NCBI GenBank assembly: GCA_036768485.1
Contig: JAVLUZ010000142.1
Location: 6,712,006-6,776,005 of the forward strand
Direction of reading: 5' to 3'
From: Mermis nigrescens
Lineage: Eukaryota > Nematoda > Enoplea > Mermithida > Mermithidae
DNA: 64,000 nucleotides
Below the pieces are notes generated by a model. That model saw only the letters and a program-made list of their open reading frames with translations, was not told the origin of the DNA and ran no database searches. Both the position numbers and the translations under genes were made by a program. How positions within the stretch are numbered: the stretch's first letter is position 1; every line of letters starts with the position of its first letter. Positions 1-15,600 of this stretch are shown here, piece by piece.

Positions 1-620
1 CACCCTGGTCCGGCGCGAAATGTCGAAAATTTGATGATTTCACGACAAAGACATGCGATTTTTCCATCTTTCCAGTGCATTATCTTCCCCTGTCAAGATT
101 GTTTTTCGGTCAGCCCTCCCCTTAAATACGGCCCTGTATACAAGATATCTGTAATCGCATCAGTTGAAACCTGAAACAACAACATTTTATTTAGATAACC
201 TTATAGACATCACAGTGATACACATACATACATGTATCAAAAAAAGCTCATCGGACTGGATTGGAAATATTAGCGTCCATAAATATTTAATATTCAATTT
301 TAATTTTTTTCTTTTTTGTTCAGAAGTCGAAATTGTGTGTTTCTCCCTAAATTTTCCCACTGATATATTCGAGTCCCTTATTTTTAATTCACCACTGAAA
401 CTTTCTAATCTGGTACAGTAAAACAGTAAACCGAATCACTAATCTTCAAATACTTCAAAAAATATAATTGGTAATCGATGGACTAATTCGCCGCAAGGTT
501 CTTGATGAGGTTTTGTTGCTCCTTTGGAATGGTGTGAACCTTTGTGTGATTTACGCGCGTAGCTGCGGGGGATAGGGATGAGTCCTGCCAATTTTCTATG
601 TAGGATTATTTTTTAAGTAG
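1..620. other. No gene recognised
   Basis: AT-rich sequence without a convincing exon. It is probably intron of the LRRK gene, whose earlier exons would lie to the left of the window. Confidence 0.4.
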
Positions 621-662
621 GTTCCCAAAGAAAACATGAAAATTCTTGGAGCTGATCTAAAG
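621..662 (+). CDS. Lrrk: LRRK exon, pre-kinase segment
   Basis: A 42-base, 14-codon exon (VPKENMKILGADLK) between an AG acceptor and a GTAAGC donor. It joins in phase to VFLDLNSN in the next exon. The short length makes it a probable rather than proven exon. Confidence 0.55.
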
Positions 663-3600
663 GTAAGCAGAATAGATTTTAGTGCACTTCTAGCTAATAT
701 ACCCAAATTTTTTAGGCGCTTCGACCTGGATTTAATGTTTGTTGTGTAACTTTTATCTTTTATTCAGCCCAAGTTTGGGTGAGTGTGTTAAAATTTTCTG
801 ATGCTCTTTCGCGCAGAATTATTTATTTTCGTATTTTTTCTTCGCAAGGTATACCAGATGGAATATAAAACAAAGTAAATTAATTTTATAGTAGCATCGA
901 GCTTGAAGATTATATTGGGAAATCGTTTGTGCGGCCATTGGATAAATCGTATTTTTTGAATGTGAATAAAATCGATTCAAAGTTTTCAAATTTTAAAATG
1001 TTTTTCTTTCTTATCTAGTATGTAGAGTTCGCTGAGGAACGCTCGGAATCACCATTATTTTTTGCCGATCTACAAGTCGTTGTTAAGATATTTCACTATA
1101 AAGTTTTAATCAACTTAAATTCAGAAGGCCAACTATATGCCTGGTCCAATTCAATCAAACAAGAGCATGGGGGTGAGGGGGTATAACTCCCCTGAGCTCT
1201 AAAAATTGATAGCTATACCGCCATTTTGGTCGAAAAAAATATTGCAATATAGCCTTTCTTGGGCTCCGAAAATGAGCCATATAGTCTTTTTGGGCTCATA
1301 AACTAGCTATAAAGCATTTTTAGACTCAGAAGCATACCGTGTGAGCTCAGAAATGCTATGTATATATGTAGTTGCATTTTATGAATTTTAAAGGGATTTT
1401 CTCGACTATAAAAAGGGCTAAATAGCTATTTTTAGTCTAAAAAGGCTGTATACATGTAGCTACTTTTCTGAGCCCGAAAAGGTTATATACATAGCTAATT
1501 TTCTGAGCCCAAATTTACTATATAACTGTTTTAACGAGCTATCTACCAAATTTGGGTTTCATCTCCCTGAAAGTTTGACCCTGCGCCCCTATGGATTCAA
1601 TGCTCATTACAAATAAGAGTTGAGGCATCTTTTTAGGTTTGATCTTTTATCAGCGTAGTCATTTCAACAAAGCTGTTTTCATTTGTGTATTACAGATTTT
1701 ATATTACCAAAAATTTGATAGCATATTTGATATTCGGGTCATTACAATTAAGAATGTGTGAATAAAAACTATTTTTTGTGGGCGTAATGAATGCACCATT
1801 TTCGGTGTTGGCTAGTCTTGTCTTGAGCTTCTTAAATTATGAAACTAAATCTAATTATAGGCATTCGTCAAGATCTCAAAATTAAGCTCTAATTGCCGTA
1901 CAAAAATAAACGTAATTTCTGTTTTGTACTATGATTATTGTCTTGTTATAATATTTCTTCTCGACGCTATTTCTCTATCATTGATCATCTTTTTACTATT
2001 TCCACATTTTTTGTAGATTAGTATAATATTTTTATGTGTTTCCTCTTATCTTGACACGTTACACTACAGTGCTCTAGTATGTATAATTTTTTTAAATGTT
2101 TGCTACCTACGTCGTTTATTGTGTTTCATTCAAAAAACAGTATTGATTCTTTTCCTTCCTTGTATGTTGTATCTTCTGAATGTTTTTAATAAATTTAGCT
2201 TCATTTTAGGTTTTCCTAGATCTCAATTCTAATCAAGTTGTGGTCACTGAACAGGTGAAACGAACAAAAATGTTAGGACGTGGCGCATTTGGATTCGTTT
2301 TTAAGGCGACGGTAAAATTCAAGGGAAACCCTACGTCAATTGATGTTGCGCTGAAGATGTTACAACCGGTTGATCCTGGCTTTAGCGTTAAACAAAGTGC
2401 AGTTTGCGCGTACAAGGTTTGTCCTTGTACATACTTTTATATACTTATGCATGCAGCAGGCGAAATGCATATGTATATTAAGTTTATAATAATTTCAAGT
2501 GTTTGAATAAATATATGGAAAAACTTCAATATTGAGCATTATAATGCATGTCCGAATAGAACCAGATTTTTTTCCACACAACGTCCTTTGTACATGTACT
2601 AAGGTGATGTGTACAGTGCCGCTCAAAAGTTTAAGGCCACCCACGATTTTGACTCAGTGTCTTTTTTAATCGTAAATTCTTAGCTAATTATTGTTCAAGA
2701 GTTTCAAAATTGAACAGAACCATAAATAAGACGTATCATCAATTAACAGTCAACAAAAAAGATACGACTAAAAGGAAATTCGATAGCCTTTAGCTTGAAA
2801 TAATGCTTGTTGTTAACAAATTGATCAATTTAACGCATTTTTTCTTTGGGATTGTGAACCCCAGATTTCCTTCATTTTTCAATCATTTTTGCTCGTAAAA
2901 TACACTTGGGAATTATGTTCCTGAAGTCTCTCTTTCATAATTTGCCAAATATTTTTTATTGGATTGAGTTCCTGGGACTGTAGGGGTCAGAATAATAAAG
3001 GCAATTCCTTCCCCACAAAATATGCCACAGTGATTTTTTCCCAGTGTTTTGGATCATCACCCTTCTGAAGAAAAAAATGTCTGAGTTGTTTTTTCTGAGG
3101 CAGTCACCAAATAAGGAACCAAGTGCTCCTAGATTAAGCAAATATATGAAGTGGTTGTAAATTTTGGGTTGGAAGGAAATCAAACCAAATCACAACATCA
3201 TGGCTCCAAATGGACTCCAGACCAAAGCACTGCATTCTATTCTGTGTTTGACGCTTCCAGCCATGCATTTGACATTTTATCTTTTGTCTGAACGTCTACG
3301 GACAAAACCCCTGAATTTCAGTGTGAACTAATCGAATATCACTCCCCAAGAAAAAGAAACCTTTGAACAATCGAGAAAAGTCCAACGAACGAAATTTCGA
3401 GCAAAAATCAAGACGTTTTTTTCTGTTAAACTCGATCGCAAAAATACTTTTTATGACGATCCAATTATACGGCAAAGATACTGACCAATTGTCTGTCTCA
3501 AAAACAATATTCTACAATCAATAGACAATTCACCCTGCGTGTCAGGAGCGGTCAGACGCCAATTTTTAAAGAAGTTCGCTTTAGACCACATAGTTCTTTA

Positions 3601-6600
3601 GTGGCCAATTTAGAGGACCGCCTCGGGTCGAGGAAGATCAGTAAATGAATCAGACTCTTTGTGTTTCTTATGTTTGTTTTGTATGACAATAACTTATATT
3701 GAAACATCCGGCTATCACTCTTTGGAATAGTTTTGTATCCTTAAACATACATAGACGCGATTTTTGATCAAAAGACCAGCAAAATGGAGCGGAATTAACC
3801 CGTAATAAATCAGCTAGTAATGAACAAAATTGAAAATGACTAAGCTTTTTGAAACCAGCGGAGAAAACTAATCTAGAAACTTTTTCAAAATGAAATTTAG
3901 ACCTTTTAATTTCACAGTTAAAAGCGATTTGAAAACTTAATGGATTTTGGAGTGATCAATCAGAGTGGCCTTAAACTTTTGAGCGGCACTATGTACATAT
4001 CTACCTTAAAGTCGTTGTGCATTATTTTAATGCATGTACAGTACACGTGTTTATACGTGTACTACAATAAATCGGTTATGCATTCTGTGCCTTATTAATT
4101 TTTTTGCCTTAAATAGTACATTTCAGCCAACTTTCGAAGTCTTTCTTAACAAAAGTGCAACAATTATGAATAACAGTGCTGTCAGACGGAAAATTTCGAT
4201 ATTTTTGCCGTTTTCAAGTCGAATCGCAGTTTTCGCTGACTTATGTTTCACAATACTGCACAGACGCTATTCGTCCTTCTTACCGTCTAAAACACAATTT
4301 AGAGGCTTATTAATTTTAAACGTTTTTTTGCGTATTTAATTTTTTTATTATTCAAAATTTTTTTAAGCCAATAGCATTCATAACTACATAATCTTAAAAC
4401 TGACGTATCTTAGCTGTATGTAATACGTAAGAAAAGCTAAATTATAATTTTAATAACCCCCTAATTATACATTCACACGGTCAAAAGTTCTAGGTGGGGG
4501 TAAACCGAGTTTCCTAAGGGAGGGGTGGTAAGTGATTGATTTTGAATTTTGTTAAATGTCAATTTTTGATACTTAATTCGTTGTATTTTATTTTTCATGA
4601 ATATCTGTACTTGAATTTGATTGTAAACAATAATCGTGTAATGGTATGAAAAAATGAAATGGAACGAAAAACGAAATGAAATGGAACGACCTGTAACATC
4701 AGATACGAGTATATGTATACGAAATAATTGAAGAAGTGTCTGCATGAATGAATTGGGTAGTCTACTGCTCAAAAAATTAGTATATGTACTTGAAATTTCA
4801 CTATTAGACGTTCCTTGACGCTTTTTCCTGATTCGATCATTAGGTTGTGGCCTGAAAATAGCCTGAGGGGTAAGATTTTCGAAAGTCCTGCTAGGGGGAT
4901 ACCTCCTCATATCCTTCCCAATATGTATGTGTGCCTCTAATGTTTTCCCATTAAATCTAATAATCTTTATATTCTTATTTATACACGAATACAGATGTCA
5001 TGTTTTAGGCTGCTTACTCTAAATGGCAAAGAGACCCAATACAGTACGCGTGTAGGGCTTACACAACAGCCCGCCAAGAGCTATCTGTATTGTTGAATTT
5101 GAAACATCCTAATGTGGTTCCTTTGCTTGGTGTTTGCACCAAACCATTAGCGCTTACTCTTGGTTTAGCACCGTTTGGGTCCCTTAATGCATTACTGCAA
5201 AATTACAGACGCAGTGGCGCCTATTTAAATTTGACGGTTATTCAGGAAACGGCTGCTCAAGTAAGAGTTGCGCGCAATACAATCGCGAGTATGAGTAACC
5301 AGCCAGGTATCTACAGGCACGTAGCTGGCCTTCCTATTCTGGGTGACCAAGACCAATTTGGGGGACAAAGCCCAAAAATAGCACAAAATAACGTTTAAAA
5401 AGTCCTATTTTTGGGCATGGGGTCCGGACCCCCTATTCCCCTCAGAGCTACGTGCCTGGGTATCTATGGGGGTGGGGGGTTCGGACCCCAAAATAGGACA
5501 TTTTAAACGTTATTTTGTGCTATTTTTGGCCTTTTTGGGCTTAGTCCCCCAAAAAATTGGTGTTGGTCCCCCCAAAATAGGACGACCAGCTACGTCCCTG
5601 TGAGCAACTTCTATTTGAGTAATTTTTATTCGAAAATTCGTACCTTCATTCATGCATAGAAGACTCGAAATTTTGGTTGGGGGTCCCCAGTGGCGGATCC
5701 TTGATTTTCTGAAGGGAGCGGAACCCAAAATTTGCCTAAATTGTCAAACATTGTCCAAAAATTCGTATATTATGCTTAAAGTACCGGTTTTTTGCTGTCT
5801 TTTGATAGACAGGGTTATTTCTGATGCAAAAAAGGAAAAAATGTTGAAAAAATTTTCAAATTTTCGCATTGAAAACTCGCAAAGTTTATGCAAAAATCGC
5901 TGGAAAATTTTTGTGAAATCATTGTAAAAGTTACAAAATCTTTGCTCTATGCAAAACTACTCTTCTGACGTACATTTAAGTTTTTTAGAGCGCCAAGAAA
6001 GTCGATTAAATGTCGTTAATTAGTACTATCCCGGCGCGAAGCATTGGAAAAATTTCGAAAAATCATTATGAAAACGGCTGAAATCATCATAAAAATACAT
6101 ATCTATTCTTTATTGCGCTCAAATATTTTCTGAGGGCAGAAGGTGGCCCCCCGCCCCTCTAAATCCGCCAGTGGGGTCCCCGTTTGTTCTTAGAAGAGGG
6201 TTAAATGAACTCCAATTTTTGTACAAAAACCGGAAAAACGGAAGTTTTTTTGTAGTTGTAATTTGAATTTTGTAGAAATCTGTTTATTCATTCATTATCC
6301 TTTACTGCTATGTTAGTATGTACATGCTGTGTTTTCAATTCTCGACTATTTAGGTTGCAAAAGCACTGGAATATTTGCACCAGCATCATATAATTTATCG
6401 CGATTTGAAAGTAAGTCCTTTTTTATGTACATACGCTCCATTTCTTGTTTGCTTGTCTTTCTAATAAACTGCATCAGACTACTGCTGTTTGGGCTGGCTA
6501 CGATTTAGATTATGCCCTACAATATAATATAGCATGCATTGATTTTCCTTATTTGAAAACGAAATTTTCAAATGCACGCTCTTATTAACTTTGTACTAGC

Positions 6601-9600
6601 AGCACTGTTCTGGCAAATGAAATTTTAGCGACAATCAAAGGCTTTGCTACATCAGCAACTGTTTTCGTTCTTTTCCCTTGTTCTGTCTCATTGCTGAGCA
6701 AGATCCATATTAATGTATAACAATACGCATATTTTTTCCTGTGGGGAATTGTACTTATCTGTTTTTCTAACAAAACAATTTTAATTTTTAATTTATAATA
6801 ATATTTTATTGAAAAATGTCCCTAGATACAAATTCGGCTGTTTCGCTTTGGAAATCGTAGCTGCGATTTTTGTGATTATTAGCTTATACATATTTTTTCT
6901 CAAAATGAATACTAACTGCGTGCTATGCATATGTATGTATATGTAATCACGTGGTAATCAGTTTTGTTACTCTCTTCTGCTTTATTTTCTCATCCATGTC
7001 TTTTTAAATTGCCTTCTGTTCATTGATTTTGTTACTGAGATCGTGTTATTTAAATATTTAGTCCGATAATATTCTCGTTTGGCAATTCCCTCCTGCGTTT
7101 AGCAAATTAACGAACGTTGAGGTGAGTATCAATGATTGTATCCGAATATTAAGGATGCCGTCATTCTATAATTGGTTTGCTTTAAATCATTGATTCAATT
7201 ATTGATTTAACTAAGTGATAATTTATCAATTTATTGTTTATTTTATGTCTTGCGTGCGCCTCGAAAAAATTGTTTGTTGATTCATTTATTGTTTAGTACG
7301 GCATAGTCTACTGTTTATTTTCATCGACTTCTTCGGTTTGAATTTTTCTTCTTCAAATTCTGCAGCTGTTTTTATTATTTTATGAAATCATATCAAAATC
7401 AAGCGCCAGTTTGCGATATATTTCTTTTAAAATGTTCAAACTTAATACGACTTTAAGATTTATGACACTCACTTAATATTATTCATTGCCAAATGACTGG
7501 AAGGTCTTTAAAATGCTATATTAAATTGTTACATTTAGTTACGTTTACTTGTTAATAAATTAAGGTCAAGCTCGGCGATTATGGCATAAGTCGGAGCATA
7601 TTGCCAACAGGAGGTGCAAAAGGATTTGGTGGAACTGAAGGCTATATGGCCCCCGAAATTATGCGTTACAACGGTGAAGAAGAGTATACTGAGAAAGTAA
7701 CTTTTATGGATTTCACTCACGAAATTAAAGACATACTATACACAATGGTGTATTAATGAACTTTTGTTTGTTCGTTTTAATTTCAAATTCTATTTATCAC
7801 ATCATATGCCATAAGTAACAGTTTTTAATAGTAGGATGTTCTTCTGGCCAAAAGGTCATAGTCCTCGCGGTCTTTGCAATCTGTGTTTTGTCGAATTGTG
7901 TTGATAAGAATGGTGTGTGTCATTGCGGCCCTAATTGCTGATTAGAGATTTGATCTGATACAATATGATTGTATATTATGTTGATTATACAATATGATTG
8001 TATATTATGTTGGGGCTCCTCACCTCACTACTGTTTTTTTTGTACAAGGTCCCTTTGTACATGTACAAAGATGGTCCCCAAAAGTCTGTACATTTTTTAC
8101 ACGCGAATTTTCGGGTACTAAAATATGGTACTGTAGCGCTTTCAGTGCGGGAAAACAGGATTTTTCGACCTTTGGTAGTGTATGTTAGCTAATTTCTGGG
8201 TTTTTGACGACACAAAATACTAACAATTGTCTCAAAAGGACGCGAAGCGCCGAAAAAATTGACATTTTTCCTTTTTAAATACAATTTCTGCAATTATATA
8301 GCTATATAGAACACACAATTACTCGTTTTGTTTGGCGCGAAGCGCCAAAAATTTTCGGGAATTTTAAACCTACTTTGCAGTTTTTGTCTTCCCAAAAATC
8401 TTTGTACATATACATAGAGGTAGCGAAAAGTCTTTGTACATCGGAAAAATCTTTGCCGAATACAAAAAACCAAGCTCCTCAACCCTCTCCAACTGAGAGT
8501 TTTTTACCATCGCCCCGGTTTTTTTTCCTTCCCCCTTGAATTTGTGATTTTTCAGAAATTCCGAATAAAAAATCGTTTAAAGGGTGCTGTTGTGAGAGTT
8601 TTTAGCTTTTCAATTACCCGAAAGTGCGAAATTTTCTGTGCTTCTCGCCTTATTCCCATTTTTTAAACTAAATTTTATTTAATATATTCGATTTTTTTAT
8701 TTTTTTTAATTTTTCATGTTTTCGTGCTCTAAAAAGATCGAACATCGTCAGAATCGCAGAAAGACTATGTTTTTGACGTGAATCCACTATTTTTGAGCCC
8801 AAAAATCACTTTAGAATTTCAAGCTCACCCTAAATTCCCTCGGAGTCTGATGTTGTGCATGTCAGGATATGAATTTAAGTATATAAATTATCTGTACAAT
8901 AGAGATGTCATGTTGCTTTCAATCTTATTTTATTTTACTGACCCCGCTCATTCCAGCTTTTGCCTTACCTATCCCTTTTCTCGACTTTGTGTTATTTTTC
9001 TTACTTTTTGCTATTATCATTCTTCAAATTATTTTTTCTTTTAATGCATATTGGTTTGAGAACATTATTTACCGTTTTTTCTGTTTTTCAATCTTCCGTT
9101 TTCATCTTTCAGCCTTTATGATCATAATGATGATGAACTGTCAATTTAGTGTGTAAATATCGTCATTCTAATATTTTGCGAGATATATTTATATATCGTT
9201 GATGGTTATGAATGATCGTATGCTTCATTAAGGCTAGCGCTTACATGGCATGGCCATTTTTATACTTTTATCTGTGGAGATTGTCATTTATGTGATAGAT
9301 TAGTAATACCTAATTAATTATAGAATTTCTCTCTGCCGACCCGAACCACGTTTTTTTGTATTTGGCAAAGACTTTTCCCGATTTACAAAGTCTTTTTGAG
9401 ACCGTCTTTGTACATGCACAAAGGGTTTCGGGAGGACAAAAACTGCAAAAAATGTCTGAAATTCGCAAAATTCTTCGGCGCTTCGCGTCGAAATGAGTAA
9501 TTGTGTGCTCTATGTACGAGTATCTTCTTAATAGCAGAAATTGCATTTCGAAAGGAAAAATGTCAAATTTTTTGGCGCTTCGCGCCGTTTTAAGACGATT

Positions 9601-12600
9601 CTCAATGATTTTTGCCCTCATAAACCCAGAAATTAGCTAAAATACACTAACAACGGTCGAATAGCTTCGTTTTTACCACACTAAAATCGCTACTGTACCA
9701 TATTATAGTACACAAAAATTTGTGTGTGTTAAATGTACAAAGACTTTTAGGAACCATCTTTGTACATGTACAAACGGACCTTGTACAAAAAACACTGACC
9801 CTAACAATGCATTATTTTTTGTCGCCTTAATGTTACCCTTTTACAGATTCATCTATTTTTCTTTGCTTTACACTTTTAACTGTGTTTAGGTCGATTGTTT
9901 CTCCTTCGGTATGTTCTTGTATGAATTGTTAACCCTGAAGTTGCCGTTCGAGGGTCATGAACAAGTTAAAGAATACATGCTTGATGGAGGAAGGCCGATA
10001 TTAATGGCTAAGGTAGTGCATGTTTATATCAGTGACGGATCCTGGATTTTCTGAATGGGGGCGATACCCGAAATTTTCTCAATAGTGTCAAGAAGCGTTA
10101 AAAAATCAGTCCATCATGCTTAAACTAGCAATGTATGCCGTCTCGTGATAGACATAATTATTTGTGATTCGAAAAGAGGTAGAAATTTTCGAAAGTTTCT
10201 TATAAATTAGTGCAGAAATCAGTGGAGTAGCTGGCCTTCTGATTTTAGGGGGACGAAAGTTCTTAAGTTGGATATCTTAACAACTACTTATAGATAGACA
10301 AAAACAATGGAGTTTTTGAGCTTTTCTCAGCGAGATCTACGCAATCAAGAAGATAAAAATTTTAAAAAAATCAAATTTGATTCTGATTATATTAGATGGA
10401 TATGCTATATATAGATAAAGAAGGCGCGAAGCGTCCAAAGATTTTGGGCCTAGTAGCTTAAAAAGAGCGCTAAAATCTATTCTAGTGGTCTTTCAGATGC
10501 GCTTTTAGGATTTTCAATTTTTTCCTTTGTAGGACCCTTGAGCAAAATATTCCTACTTCCAAAATTTTGGGGGCTATACCCCTGCGCCCCCCCCTTTTCT
10601 TCCCAGCTATGCCTTTGGCAAAAATGGGCACAAAACACCGAAAAAATAGTTGAGAAATCATTGCGAAAATTCAAAAATCGTCGTTCTGTACATAAACTAC
10701 TCGTCTGACGCAAAAATAAAGTTTCTAGAACGCCAAGAAAGTCAGTAATGTCATTAATGACTTCTACTTGGCGCGGAGCGTCGGAAAGATTCGAAAAATC
10801 GTGATAAAAAATGACTGAAATCATAAAAAATACATATATTCCTCTAGTGAGCCCAACTATTTTCTGACGACATCGGGCAGCCGCCCACCTTCTGTCCCCT
10901 CTCCTAAATCCGCGCCTGACGGCTGAATTTATACTATGTGTACATACAAGATCGCAAGTAAGTTGACTTAAATGAAACAAGAGTGTTGCTCCAGTCTAGC
11001 TTCATCTCTCGTTTCACACTAGACAACTTAATGGTTAATAATAGTATTATTTTTCCGTCAAATTTTTGAAAGTTGGTTACTATTAAGCGATTATACGAAA
11101 AGTTTTAGTTGTTTTTTCTAAAATTGTAGTATTTAAAACAACTTCTTGATGCATATAGAGTAGCTTATTTCGAAAAATTAGTAAAAATTAGTTAATTAAA
11201 AATTGTCAACATAATTAGATAGAGATGAAGTAGCGATGTAATTTGCCAACATAGTAATACATGCACATAGGGAGGGGAGAGAGGGGCTATTATCCCCGCT
11301 GAAGGGTATTCAAAGTAGGGCACTGCCGAGCAGTTTAAGACAAAAATGATGCATTTACAAGCGATTTCGGCGTAAACATAACCAAAAACGCAGTTTACTG
11401 TAATGAAAATCCTAAATTCTACCCATCCCTCACCCCCAAACCTCCATTTTACCCCTCCCTGGACAACCTGACCTTGAGCATCTATGAACATAGTGCTTTA
11501 TATGTTTTGCGTTTGAAAATGCTTATGTGGCTGGCTTGGCATAATGCAGCCATGCTTTTAGGTTTCTACGTAAATTGCATCAACTACTTTTTTCACCAAG
11601 TTACACTTTCGCCTATTGCTCCTTTCTTTCTTTTACACTACATATTTAATATTATATTCCAATATGACAGACTTGTGCGCAGACATATTCAACATACATA
11701 TGAATTCTGGGGCGGATCAGCTCCAAAAATTTTTTCTGAACGTCTTTTAGGGCTTAAAAGGAAAATTAGATAAGCGTCAAATAGGCATTTTTCATATTTT
11801 TGACCCATTCCAGACTCGGAAAAGTAAACAATTTGGAAAGAAATGTAGTAAAATCAGAGGAATTTAGTCAAAACATTTTGTGCTGAGCGCCAGAACATCA
11901 ATACTTTTGAGCCGAAAAATCACTAGAAATGCTAAAAACACCACATTTTGTAAAGCTTTTAGAAAATTCAACATTATGTGGGTATTAGCATTATATTGCG
12001 AGGGATAGGCAGCCAATCTCGGAGTTCAGCACCACAAACATACATGTAACGGCCCGAAATTTTGGGAGGGGGTCTCTGGCCATTTTATGGGGTGGGGGTA
12101 AGTGACCTCCAATTTTCGGCCAAAAATGTCAAAAAAAACTCGTAAAATGGCCGAAAAATGCTAGTTTTTTTCCAAAAATCGGTGGGTCAAAAATTTTCTG
12201 ACGTGGGGAATGGGGGGACGTTCGACTTTGGGGTGGGGGGATCCGTCCTATTTCCCCTCCCCTGTTACATGTATGACCACAAATCACCCGTGTCAATGAC
12301 ACATACGCATGCTTGTAGGCACATCAGTATTCTATCCGTTCAAGATGTTCAAACGTCTATTTTACAATTCGTATATAGTAATCTACGATTTAATTTTAAC
12401 TAACTCAATTATATAATATTTGGATCGATTAACAATAAATTGGAATAAATTATATTCTTTCCCCCAATACAAAATAAAAGGACTAAACTTATAATTGTAT
12501 AATATAATGTTGTTTTGTTATGATTATGTAGTTTTCAATTATTTTATGGAGCGATCATGATCTGAGTTTTGTCCAACTGATTGCATCCATTATAATTACT

Positions 12601-15600
12601 TAGCGTTACAACGTCAGAATGAATTTATATTGAAATTAAGAGGATCGCACTTATTAGTGAAGCATTTGACTTTACTCAGCCGATGGTTTCCAGGCTCAAG
12701 GCCATATTTAAACAATAAAACTGTTCAAACAATCGTTGAAAAATTTTGCTTGAGTCTACTTAGCAATTAGCATTCTAAAACGTGCCAAGCTAAATCTAGT
12801 TGTCCAGGAATGTCGAAGTGGATGTTTCCTCTAAAGAAATTTTAAGATCATAAGATGGACGAAGTGTCTCATACAGAAATGCACAGCCATGGGAATTCTG
12901 GTATGGTGGAGTATAAGTGCCTTTTTGGGCCCAAAAAAGGTGGATAAGTGTCAAAAAACATCGTTTTTAGGCGTTTCCGACGATGCTCAATCTTTCCAGA
13001 GGATAAAAACGTTCAAAAAATTCGAATAAATCCAAAAAGTCGAACAAATTGAACAAAATATAGTCAGAAAGTCAGTATATGGCGCGAAGCACCGAAAATT
13101 TGACATTTTCGAACAAATAGATAGCTGAAAACGCTTAAAAGCACGTGTTCTACAAATTTTCGGGGACGAGTGGGGTAAAATTTTTCTGGGGTTGTATGTT
13201 TTGGTGTATGTTTCAACACTCCTCTTTCATTTATCCCTTTCCTCAAGATCATGTATGGTCTCGTAAAATAAAATACATTGTATGATAATTCTCGTCATCT
13301 TACCTGGATAAAAGCATTTTCTCAGGAGTTACTTTATCCGTCCAACATGGTCGATCTGATGGTGGTTTGTTGGTCGCAGCAGCCCTCGGATCGGCCATCT
13401 TCCAGTCAGCTAGTTTCCATCACGACAGCTCCTGAATTTGCTCATCTCCTGGACGTAGTTTCTTTAAATTGTTCTGATGCAGCTATAATCGCAGGAGAAG
13501 CTTTTACAAGTATCTATAGAACATTATGTATCTGTTTAATCGCATGTTCGACCCTTTATTTCAATAGCAGCATTTAATTTTCATGGACTGCTTGGATTTA
13601 GATTTGGATTTAGATTCACTCGTACGCAAGCCAGTATCCAGGATCTGCCCAATGGGAGAACGGGCTCTACAACTGAGCATATATATATATAAAATGGGAT
13701 GGCAGATCCCCACCCAAAGTTGTTTCCTCCTAAAGCCAGAAAAGTTTTGCCCCCCCTACCCATTTTTTGATGAAAAATTGCATATTTTGATCGTTTTTTA
13801 GGTGTTTTTTGGCCGTTTTCGGTCAAAAATTGTAGGTCACTTACCATCATCCCCCTAGAAATGGCCGCCCCCCACTCGTTTAAATCGAGCCGTTACACTA
13901 CTCGCCACGAATGTTTACGCTTTAATAAGTTTTTAGAGCTTGTTAGGGTTATATCTTTAACATGTCGGTCCTATTTCCGCCCACGCATGACCGACGTGTT
14001 AAACATATAAGCCTTAACAAGCTCTATCATCCTATGGAGCATATTAAAAGGTAAACATTTGTGGCGAGCACTCTATATGTATGCGTCTTAGGAACGATTT
14101 TTGGGGTGACCAAAATAAAAAGCATTTTTTGATGTTTTTTAAACGTGCTCTATCCATTGAAATAGTGAAATTTCGAATTTCCCTCAAAAATTTTCATGCT
14201 TTCCTAACTAGTAACTGCCGTTTGAAGATAGGAAGGCACGAAGCACTAAAATCTTGGATAAGTATCCGAAGATCGCTCATTTCATACTCAGATTAAGCAT
14301 AGTTTGTGCCATGAATGTCATTAAGATTTTTGAAATTTAAACTTGCACGATTAGTAGACAAAAAGAGTAGCCTTTCACTTTCCTCCTTCAGCACGTTGTG
14401 ATAAGCTTTTTCGTCGCATTTGGGACAACATGGTAGAGGAACACTTAATATAAGATCTAAAGCGCTGAAAATTTTGAGTTTTTCTGCCAGTAAATACGGC
14501 AAAATTTCCGTATTTCCTTGCATTACCTTTCCTTTTTGAAAAATTTTGGACGGCTAAGGGTCGCATGCCCCTCATCCCCTCTAAGATGACCCTGATTTTA
14601 TGTATGCAAATGCAATAGCATGCTAAGCCACTCATTTCCCTCCAGAATTTCATTTTTCTTGCCGATTTTTTCATTTTTAGCAACGTTTTTACAATATCTT
14701 CGAAATGATGCATTCCAGTTTTTCATATAAACGATTTTTTCCTTTTTATTCTGAATCAAAAATAGTTTTTGCATTAAATTAATACATGCCTTGAATTAAG
14801 AAGGGCCTCTCAGAAGCTCTAAGACTGGACCTGAAGTTTGGAGTTTTAGAAGCTTAGATTCTAGCGGTGAATGCAAAATTGTTGTGGATAATTAAGCAAA
14901 TTCGTGACTAATAATCGAGAAAATCTTAAGTTTGTAAATTTTGAAATCGTCTTCAGGCTGTTATGTGACGGAATTGGTAATTTTTAGGCTATTTTAAGGT
15001 TCGCTTTGCTTTTTTGTGTCATCTTATGTCTGTACCCCGAGGTTTTCAAACTTTCTTTCCATGATTGACACTACCCAGTCCGGCCGTATTGTTTTACAGC
15101 GGAAAAACGATGGTATCGCTTTAAAATAATCTTTTTCGAGCATTTTTGTCAAATATATAGCCTTTTTGAAGTCACAAACGTAGCTATGTAGCCTTTTTGA
15201 AGTAAAACAGCTGTTTAGCCCTTTTTAAAGTCGAAAAAATGTCTATAAATCCTTTTGAAACTTAGAAAAAAACAACTTTATCAATCCTGAACGCACATGG
15301 TATCGTTCTGAGTCCAAAAAAGGCTATATAACTCAGTCTTCTGAGTCTAATAAAGACTATATAGCATAGGTGCGCAAGGTCAAATATTCCGGTGGGGGTG
15401 AAGACCGAAAATTGGTAGATAGCTAAGGGCTTCATTAAAACGGTTCTATAGCCTTTTTTAGGCTCAAAAAATTATCTATATAGCCTTTTGGGCTCAGAAA
15501 ACTAGCTATATGTAGTCCTTTTTGGACTCATAAACATAGCTATAGTAGCCTTTTTGGACTGAAAAATTGCTATTTATCCCTTTTTGTAGTCAAAAAATAG